From: Gemmatimonadota bacterium
Lineage (GTDB): Bacteria > Gemmatimonadota > Gemmatimonadetes > Longimicrobiales > Longimicrobiaceae
Assembly (NCBI GenBank): GCA_031260285.1
Contig: JAIRKD010000061.1
Span: 17,761-81,760, forward strand
DNA length: 64,000 nt
Direction of reading: 5' to 3'
Shown here: in pieces, positions 57,467 through 64,000 of the stretch
Position numbering within the stretch: position 1 is the stretch's first letter
Layout: each line of letters begins with the position of its first letter
Made by a program: the position numbers and the translations under genes
The notes under the pieces: model-generated
The model's database searches: none
What the model saw: only the letters and a program-made list of their open reading frames with translations
Told to the model about the DNA's origin: nothing

Positions 57467-57799
57467 ATGACCACTACCGGCTTCCCGGAGAATGAACTGC
57501 GGGTGCTCTATCTCGAATGGTGCTCTGCCCAGGTGGCGAGGCGTTTCCTGGAGCTGACCCATGACGAGGTATGGGAGCGTTCCCGTTCAGCTGCACAAAG
57601 CGATGGCGAGGGAGGCGTTCCGGGGTATCTGGAGCTCGTTCGCCGAACCACTCTGCTCCTTGCCCGGGAGATGAACCTTCCGGGGTTTGAACAGTGGAAA
57701 ACCGGGTATACGGCGGACCCCGATGCCTTTGTCGGAGTCTGGTTCGAATATCAGGGTGAGAGTTCGCGGTTACCGGAATCAGGCGCAGGATCAATCTGA
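57467..57799 (+). CDS. Hypothetical protein
   Basis: MTTTGFPENELRVLYLEWCSAQVARRFLELTHDEVWERS...; plausible composition; overlaps convergent ORF end. Confidence 0.55.
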   Translation: MTTTGFPENELRVLYLEWCSAQVARRFLELTHDEVWERSRSAAQSDGEGGVPGYLELVRRTTLLLAREMNLPGFEQWKTGYTADPDAFVGVWFEYQGESSRLPESGAGSI

Positions 57800-58122
57800 C
57801 CGATCGGTTTCCGGAAGCCGGTTATCGAGGGTGCTCTCTTCTCACCCTTCTTCCTGACGGCCTCCTTTGCGTTTCCAAACGCCCGGCGTGATCCCCCCTG
57901 AAGCTCATTCCACCTTTCGCTCAGCCCCCGGTCGTCCGAGAGCTCTTTGGCGACATGTTCCAGCCGTGACTGCAGCTTGTCCAGTTCGTTTTCAATCCAC
58001 CGTTTCCTCTGCTCTCCGCTGACCTTCGACACGGATTTTGCTCCGCGGTCTGATGCGCCATGGGGATCAATGCTGCTTCCTTCTCCCGGCCCACTCCGGA
58101 AGTCACGATCTTCGTTACCCAT
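57751..58122 (-). CDS. Hypothetical charged/coiled-coil protein
   Basis: MGNEDRDFRSGPGEG...QRKRWIENELDKLQSRLEHVAKELSDDRGLSERWNELQGGSRRAFG. Confidence 0.5.
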   Translation of the reverse strand: MGNEDRDFRSGPGEGSSIDPHGASDRGAKSVSKVSGEQRKRWIENELDKLQSRLEHVAKELSDDRGLSERWNELQGGSRRAFGNAKEAVRKKGEKRAPSITGFRKPIGQIDPAPDSGNRELSP

Positions 58123-58460
58123 TCTGATACCGCATAACCTGTTGAAAATATAGGCGGATACGACTATCTGAAATGCAGAAATCGAACCAGATCCGCAGGT
58201 CATCCGTCTGTCCGGCACTCCGGCTTCAGCATCACTTCCTGTATCTCCCGATTTCCAGCTTCTCCCCGGGGGGAGTGGGACGGGTCCGGACCTCTGCCTG
58301 ACATATGAGGTGATGAATTCCTGTTTCATGCCCGCTCCTTTCCCCGGAAGTTGCGTCCCGCCTATCCGTTGCTGAGGGGAATTCAGCGTCCTACCTTGGG
58401 AGCTTCGGGCATGCAGATGTCGGGTGGTTCAAGGGTGAGCCTGAGGTTCTCTGGCGAAAG

Positions 58461-58997
58461 ATGGATGTGGAGATGTCGGAGCAGAGCGGTGAAATGGAGA
58501 GGCCGTCAGCGCACGACAGCCAGGAGATGATGGCGGGTGATCTGATGGAGCCGTTGCCCGCGCGGCTGGCACTCCATCACAGCGTAGCGGCAGCGCGCGA
58601 GCTCATGTGGGCGGCCGGCATGTCCTACCTCATCGTGGTTGCCCCGGTGACAGGAAAACTGCTGGGTGTGGTGCTCCGGCGGATCCTGGAGAAAGGATGT
58701 GAGTCCCGAGGCCACGACCCCGAGCAGTGTCCGCTGGTGCGTCATCTGAGCACGGACTTCGACTTTGTTTTTGAAGGCGAACTGATCCGTGAGATTTTCG
58801 GTGATGCGCCCACCACGCTCGCTGCCCCCGGAGAAGGGCGGACGCCGGAGCTCCGGAGGCGCAACGCGATCCCCGTCATTGTTGTGGATGAGTGGAAGGT
58901 CCCGATCGGGCTCCTGCGCAGGCCCCGGGGGAAGGTGGTTCTGAACGGTCGTGGCGGGGGTGAGAACCGGGAGGAACTGGAAGACGAGGAGGTATAG
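58461..58997 (+). CDS. CBS-domain protein
   Basis: MAGDLMEPLPARLALHHSVAAARELMWAAGMSYLIVVAPVTGKLLGVVLRRIL...NAIPVIVVDEWKVPIGLLRRPR. Confidence 0.75.
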   Translation: MDVEMSEQSGEMERPSAHDSQEMMAGDLMEPLPARLALHHSVAAARELMWAAGMSYLIVVAPVTGKLLGVVLRRILEKGCESRGHDPEQCPLVRHLSTDFDFVFEGELIREIFGDAPTTLAAPGEGRTPELRRRNAIPVIVVDEWKVPIGLLRRPRGKVVLNGRGGGENREELEDEEV

Positions 58998-59240
58998 GGG
59001 CTCCAGACCCGCCTGCTCCCTGTACGGGATCGTTGCACGGAATACCTGGTCGGGTTTCCGGCCGGAGACACCGCCGCCGACCCAGGGGCGGATTTGAAAC
59101 ATATTCCTGCGTCAGATTATATCCGGGGCGTGGCCCGGGAATGGCGATATCCGAAGCGCGTCGGGAGTGGGTCTTCCCGGGGCGCTTTTCCGTTCCCGGA
59201 GACCGGTATTGACCTTTTGTTACGCCAGGGAACCCCCGGG

Positions 59241-60068
59241 ATGCGGGAGCTTCGAATCGCCGCGGTTGGTGATATTCACTTCGACGGGAAGGATACCGAT
59301 ACCCTTCGCCGCCTTTTCTCCGGCGTTGAAAGAGATGCGGATATCCTGGTTCTCTGCGGGGATCTGACCACCCGTGGCGACCCCGAACATGTCGAGATCC
59401 TGCTGGATGAACTGCACTTCCTCCGCCTTCCCATGGTTGCGGTGCTGGGCAACCATGACTTCGAGATGGATCAGCAGAACGAGATCCGGAAGCTGATGGA
59501 GGATGCGGGGGTCCACCTCCTGGATGGCACCGGCGTTGAGCTCCAGGGGGTTGGATTTGCCGGAGTGAAGGGGTTCGGTGGCGGTTTTGGCCGGCGGACG
59601 CTCGGACCTTTTGGCGAGCGGATCTACAAGGATTTTGTGCAGACGGCGATTGATGAGGCGCTGAAGCTGGAAACCGCGCTCCGTTCCCTGCATACGGAGA
59701 CCCGCGTGGTGGTACTGCACTACTCTCCCGTAGCTGAAACGCTGCGCGGCGAACCGGTTGAGATCTTCCCCTTCCTGGGTACCTCCAGACTTCTCACCCC
59801 GATTGAGACCTACGGAGCCAGTGTTGTTTTCCATGGACACGCTCATGCCGGTACATCCGAGGCCGTTACTCCCGCCGGAATTCCCGTCTACAACGTTGCC
59901 CGACCCGTGCTGGAAAGGGAGAACAACACGCCTTACCGGATCTGGACGGTGAAGGCTCCCGAGCGGCGTAGCCCCGGGTTTGATGATGGTCGCCAGGCAG
60001 CTGCCGCTGACTCCTCAATGATCCATGCGACCCGGAGTTCCACCGGAGACGTTTCGAGGCAGAAATAG
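59241..60068 (+). CDS. Metallophosphoesterase
   Basis: AAVGDIHFDGKDTD, VLCGDLTTRG, VLGNHDFEM, VVFHGHAHAG. Confidence 0.92.
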   Translation: MRELRIAAVGDIHFDGKDTDTLRRLFSGVERDADILVLCGDLTTRGDPEHVEILLDELHFLRLPMVAVLGNHDFEMDQQNEIRKLMEDAGVHLLDGTGVELQGVGFAGVKGFGGGFGRRTLGPFGERIYKDFVQTAIDEALKLETALRSLHTETRVVVLHYSPVAETLRGEPVEIFPFLGTSRLLTPIETYGASVVFHGHAHAGTSEAVTPAGIPVYNVARPVLERENNTPYRIWTVKAPERRSPGFDDGRQAAAADSSMIHATRSSTGDVSRQK

Positions 60069-60158
60069 GGACGGACCTTTCGAGAAGCCCTGATCCGTCG
60101 ATATAGTCGTCACTGGCGGCGATATACGTCATGCTTCCCCACAATCCGGAGGAGCTGG

Positions 60159-60542
60159 ATGGGCATCCAGATCAATGATAAGTACCGGATGAACATATCC
60201 GTTTACACTCACGAACAGGTACTCGGCCATCTGGACATGGTGCTGAAGGCACTCGCGAGTAAAGGCAGGTACACAAAATTCTACATCGGGATCACCAACA
60301 ACCTTGCTGTCCGGGCCTCCCAGCATGAGCGGAAGAGCCCCGACTACAAGGAGATGTACCCGATCTACGAGGAGCAGGAGATGATTGTCGCGCAGGACAG
60401 CTTCCACAACCTGGAGCGCGATGCCATCAACCGTTTCCGCGCGGGGGTGATCCATCCCGAGACACGACGCGTCATGCTGCGCTGCGCAAACTCGCAGGAA
60501 GGATCGGTTGCGAAGAACTGGCTGTACGTTCTTGTGGGTTGA
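60159..60542 (+). CDS. Hypothetical protein, possibly GIY-YIG-like
   Basis: KFYIGITNNLAVRASQHERK resembles a GIY-YIG core (YIGITN....R...H). Confidence 0.55.
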   Translation: MGIQINDKYRMNISVYTHEQVLGHLDMVLKALASKGRYTKFYIGITNNLAVRASQHERKSPDYKEMYPIYEEQEMIVAQDSFHNLERDAINRFRAGVIHPETRRVMLRCANSQEGSVAKNWLYVLVG

Positions 60543-60596
60543 TGCGGGGAAGCATCGGGGAAACATCTTCGACAGAAAGTACCGGGTCATAGAGAC

Positions 60597-62147
60597 GTGA
60601 ATCTGCAACACGACGTTCCGGTGGCGGGCCAGCTCACACACCGTCAGATCCTTACCGTCTTCAGCGGCCTTCTGATGGCCATGCTGCTCGCCGCGCTGGA
60701 TGGAACCATCGTGGCGACCGCGCTTCCCACCATTGTAGGTGAGCTGGGTGGTCTGGGTCAGCTGGCCTGGGTGGTCACTGCCTACCTTCTCGCGCAGACG
60801 ATTGTCACCCCGCTCTACGGAAAGCTCGGCGACCTCTACGGCCGCAAGATCATCCTGCAGACGGCGATCGGAATCTTTCTGCTGGGCTCCGCGCTCTGCG
60901 GAATCAGCCAGTCGATGGGGCAGCTGATCCTTTTCCGGGCGATCCAGGGCCTCGGGGGTGGTGGCCTTCTGGTGACCGCGCAGGCGGTGGTCGGCGACAT
61001 CGTTCCGCCGCGTGACCGGGGTCGGTACCAGGGCATCTTCGGAGCTGTGTTCGGGGTGTCCAGCATCGCCGGCCCGCTGCTCGGAGGGTACTTCACCACC
61101 CAGCTGAACTGGCGCTGGATCTTCTATATCAACCTGCCGCTCGGGGTTCTTGCCCTGGGTGTGATTGCCATCACCCTGCCCGCACGGCCGGATCGGGTGA
61201 AGCGCGCCATTGATTACGTCGGGGCTGCGCTGCTGGCGGTGACACTCAGCGGAATCATCCTCTTCACCGACCTTGGCGGAACAACGTACCCCTGGGGCTC
61301 ACCGCTGATGATCACCCTGGCGGTTACGGTGGTGCTGGCGCTGGTCGCGTTCCTGTTTGTCGAGTCGCGGGCGAAGGAACCGATCATGCCGCTCCGCCTC
61401 TTCCGCAACCGGACCTTCACGGTGACCGTGGTCTCCGGCGCGATTGTCGGCGTGGCGATGTTCGGATCGGTGACCTATCTGCCACTCTTCCTGCAGATCG
61501 TGACCGGGGCGTCACCCACCGGGTCCGGACTGCGCATGATCCCGATGATGGGCGGGATGCTGGTCACCTCCATCCTTTCGGGACAGCTGATCAGCCGCTG
61601 GGGACGGTACCGGATCTTCCCGATCACGGGTACCGCCGTGATGACGCTGGGCCTGCTGCTGCTTTCGCGGATGGATGCAACAACAACAGTGCTCCGGGCT
61701 TCCCTGGATATGATGGTTCTGGGGCTCGGTCTGGGGATGGTGATGCAGGTGCTGGTGATCGCTGTGCAGAACGAGGTGGACTACCGGGACCTCGGAGTTG
61801 CGACTTCCGGAGTGACGCTTTTCCGCCTGATCGGCGGATCCTTCGGAACGGCGTTTTTCGGAGCGATCTTCGCGGCCGGTCTGGAGCGGAACCTCCGGAA
61901 GATGCTGCCCGGAGGCCTCACCGGAGGCAGCGGCCACGGGATGGGCATCAGCCCCCGGATCCTCGCCGATCTGGATCCCGCGCTGAGGGCCGTCTACATC
62001 GATGCATTCACTTCCTCTCTCCGGGTGGTTTTCCTCACCGCATCCGCCATCGCGGTGGTTGGCTTCGGGCTGACCTGGCTGGTTCCCGAGCGTCCGCTGC
62101 GCGGCAGCGTGGCCGTGCCGGTGACCAGGATCGGAGAGGACGCATAA
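60597..62147 (+). CDS. MFS drug:H+ antiporter, DHA2 family (EmrB/QacA-like)
   Basis: LAALDGTIVATALPTIVGELGGLGQLAWVVTAYLLAQTIVTPLYGKLGDLYGRK. Confidence 0.95.
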   Translation: MNLQHDVPVAGQLTHRQILTVFSGLLMAMLLAALDGTIVATALPTIVGELGGLGQLAWVVTAYLLAQTIVTPLYGKLGDLYGRKIILQTAIGIFLLGSALCGISQSMGQLILFRAIQGLGGGGLLVTAQAVVGDIVPPRDRGRYQGIFGAVFGVSSIAGPLLGGYFTTQLNWRWIFYINLPLGVLALGVIAITLPARPDRVKRAIDYVGAALLAVTLSGIILFTDLGGTTYPWGSPLMITLAVTVVLALVAFLFVESRAKEPIMPLRLFRNRTFTVTVVSGAIVGVAMFGSVTYLPLFLQIVTGASPTGSGLRMIPMMGGMLVTSILSGQLISRWGRYRIFPITGTAVMTLGLLLLSRMDATTTVLRASLDMMVLGLGLGMVMQVLVIAVQNEVDYRDLGVATSGVTLFRLIGGSFGTAFFGAIFAAGLERNLRKMLPGGLTGGSGHGMGISPRILADLDPALRAVYIDAFTSSLRVVFLTASAIAVVGFGLTWLVPERPLRGSVAVPVTRIGEDA

Positions 62148-62154
62148 GCGGCGG

Positions 62155-62559
62155 ATGATCCATTCCACCAACTATACCAGCACCTTCATTCATGTCGCGG
62201 AGGACTGTCCCGCGGCGGCGGGAGAGGTTCCGCCTGAAAAGACGCCGCCGACGGTTGCGCGCATGCAGTACGATATGATCTCCCGGAACCCTTACCGATA
62301 CACTTCGGACGAGGTGATTTTTGCCGTTCATGCGGCGAGAAAGGAAATTCCGCCTGAGGAGCTGGCCGCGGAGCGCGCTGCCTTCTTCTCCCGGGGACAG
62401 CCATGCCTGCGAACCTCTCCACTGGGGAAACGATACGGTTGGGGGATCCATCACGATCCGGAGTCCCGCATCGCCATTTACGCCCGGGACTCGGAGGAGT
62501 ACACCCGACTCAGCGGCGATCCGGGGCTGAAGCAGGTGAAGGGCATGAAGAGGTCGTGA
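62155..62559 (+). CDS. DUF6157-family protein
   Basis: NYTSTFIHVAEDCPAAAGEVPPEK...QYDMISRNPYRYTSDEVIFAVHAARK...FFSRGQPCLRTSPLGKRYGWGIHHD. Confidence 0.85.
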   Translation: MIHSTNYTSTFIHVAEDCPAAAGEVPPEKTPPTVARMQYDMISRNPYRYTSDEVIFAVHAARKEIPPEELAAERAAFFSRGQPCLRTSPLGKRYGWGIHHDPESRIAIYARDSEEYTRLSGDPGLKQVKGMKRS

Positions 62560-62578
62560 AGAGAGAACGAAGCAGGGT

Positions 62579-63451
62579 ATGATGCAGGATATGACACCGG
62601 ATAAGGCGCGGGGCAGGTCACCGGGTGATTCTGTTCTGGATCCGGGCTCCGCATCAGTCGCCTCGCTTCGTGTCATCGCCCGGCGGTACTGTCAGAATGG
62701 GGATGAGGCTGACGACCTTCTGCAGGATGCGCTTCTGGCCGCGTATCGCGCGGGAAGGACCGATCCCGGGCACCCGCAAAACCTCCGCTGGCTCCGGGGA
62801 GTGCTGAAGAAGCTGGCGGCGATGTCTGTGCGCGGCTCCGTCCGTCGTCGGCTGAGAGAACAACGGTGGAGCTCGGAGTCCGCGTCCGCGAGCCCTGCTC
62901 CGGCTGATCCGGTCGCGGATGAGTCGTTTTCCAGCCTGAAACGGCATCCTGTGCTGGAGGCCCTTCCCTCTTCCCTCCGGGAAGTGGCGCTGCTGGCGCT
63001 TTCCGGTCACAACCGGGCGGAGGTCGCCTGGATCCTTGACCTCTCCGATACCGCGCTCCGGAAGCGGATTTCCGATCTGCGGAAACGTCTCGCTTCGTTT
63101 GAGGTGGAGCTGTCACAGTACCCGGTTTCCGGCAGGGCTGGTACGGGGCTTCTCTTCGGGGTGATCCGGAGGGCGCTCCTGCCGGTGGTGGTTGCATCCC
63201 GTTCCATCGGAAGTCATGATCCGGATGGTCATCTGATCCTCTTCAGCGGTGGAAGGCGGGGAAGCAGGGAGTGCATGGACGTGGGTGAGGAGACGTCTGC
63301 TCACATTCCGGGGGCTCGCGGCAACAGGATCACGGAGCCGGTTCTAGGCAGCCGGTTGCATGGCGATCCATCTTTTGTGCCTTTGTATGCATCCGGGCTG
63401 GAATCAATTCCAGTCCATGCGGAACCTGTTTCTCCGGAGACTTCATCATGA
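62579..63451 (+). CDS. Sigma-70-like (ECF-type) factor with long C-terminal extension
   Basis: ARRYCQNGDEADDLLQDALLAAYRAGR region 2; ALPSSLREVALLALSGHNRAEVAWILDLSDTALRKRISDLRKRL region 4. Confidence 0.8.
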   Translation: MMQDMTPDKARGRSPGDSVLDPGSASVASLRVIARRYCQNGDEADDLLQDALLAAYRAGRTDPGHPQNLRWLRGVLKKLAAMSVRGSVRRRLREQRWSSESASASPAPADPVADESFSSLKRHPVLEALPSSLREVALLALSGHNRAEVAWILDLSDTALRKRISDLRKRLASFEVELSQYPVSGRAGTGLLFGVIRRALLPVVVASRSIGSHDPDGHLILFSGGRRGSRECMDVGEETSAHIPGARGNRITEPVLGSRLHGDPSFVPLYASGLESIPVHAEPVSPETSS

Positions 63452-63828
63452 GCCCTTCGCCCCGTGTCGGAAGCATCTTCTTCTACATTTCGGATATTGA
63501 TCAGACCGAACGGTTCTATCGCGATCTGATCGGGCTTGAGATCATGCGGATTCCCGACGACGGATCCGGCCGTCCCTGGCTGCATGCGCCGATTCCCGGA
63601 AACACCGAGCTGCTCTTCTTCCAGGGTGAGGTACGGACGGGGAATTCGCCGGTTCTGGTGTTTGAACTCCCGGAGGGCGGGATCGACGGAGTGGTCTCTG
63701 GTCTTGTGGAAGCGGGGGCAACCATTGTGACCCCGGTGAGCCATGCGCCCGGGGGATGGTCCTTCGATTTTGCGGACCCGGATGGCTACGTGCTTTCGTA
63801 CTACCAGCCGGACAGTCAGCCGCGGTAA
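63448..63828 (+). CDS. VOC-family (glyoxalase/bleomycin resistance-like) protein
   Basis: GSIFFYISDIDQTERFYRDLIGLEI...GWSFDFADPDGYVLSYYQP; ATGA overlap with upstream gene. Confidence 0.9.
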   Translation: MSPSPRVGSIFFYISDIDQTERFYRDLIGLEIMRIPDDGSGRPWLHAPIPGNTELLFFQGEVRTGNSPVLVFELPEGGIDGVVSGLVEAGATIVTPVSHAPGGWSFDFADPDGYVLSYYQPDSQPR

Positions 63829-63965
63829 GGCGCGAAGCCGGTGGCAAGCTTCCGTGGATCCTTTCAGCCTTGCCAGTCCCCGGTAATCCCGTTCTCTTCG
63901 ATACCTGATCGGTGTTCCGCCCCGCAGTCTGTTCCCTGCTTCTGCGCGGAAGACTTATCTCCCTG

Positions 63966-63996
63966 TCCGGTGTATTCTGCTGCAGAGTACACCGGA
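63966..63996. repeat. Inverted repeat/hairpin TCCGGTGTATTCTGC-T-GCAGAGTACACCGGA
   Basis: 15-bp arms with a single T-G mismatch (wobble). Confidence 0.6.
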
Positions 63997-64000
63997 TGCG

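Overview
GC-rich bacterial chromosome segment of about 64 kb, mostly ordinary housekeeping genes on both strands. Recognisable genes include nadE, an ABC exporter, an aldehyde dehydrogenase, a CPA2 antiporter, lepB, mogA/moaB, an HD phosphohydrolase, FHA, GH3/nagZ-like, ornithine aminotransferase, Fic, thiC, rsgA, a primary-like sigma-70, lon, metX, tesB, an ECF sigma operon, a YhaO/YhaN (SbcD/SbcC-like) pair, LigD, ftsZ and a DHA2 MFS transporter. No transposase, integrase, rRNA, tRNA or CRISPR array was recognised. The less ordinary parts are: (i) an orphan contractile-injection-system sheath fused in frame to a DUF6519-like N-terminal domain (about 44.0-46.2 kb); (ii) a 1.74-kb cassette of small unknown genes flanked by duplicated leader plus N-terminus of an unknown 443-aa gene that sits beside a DprA/SLOG-like gene (about 37.3-41.0 kb); (iii) a class-II Fic gene whose promoter overlaps an inverted repeat, preceded by a perfect 10 x 12-bp tandem repeat and a second operator-like palindrome, with REP-like palindromes on both sides; (iv) a convincing SAM-II riboswitch followed by an intrinsic terminator upstream of metX; (v) a DnaA-box cluster (possible oriC) at 5.6-5.85 kb; (vi) a duplicated, synonymously diverged C-terminal QxxLF-type (beta-clamp-like) motif at the end of the SbcC-like gene. 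All family assignments are by reading the translations; no searches were run. Taxonomic placement is not established (Gemmatimonadota-like flavour is only an impression).
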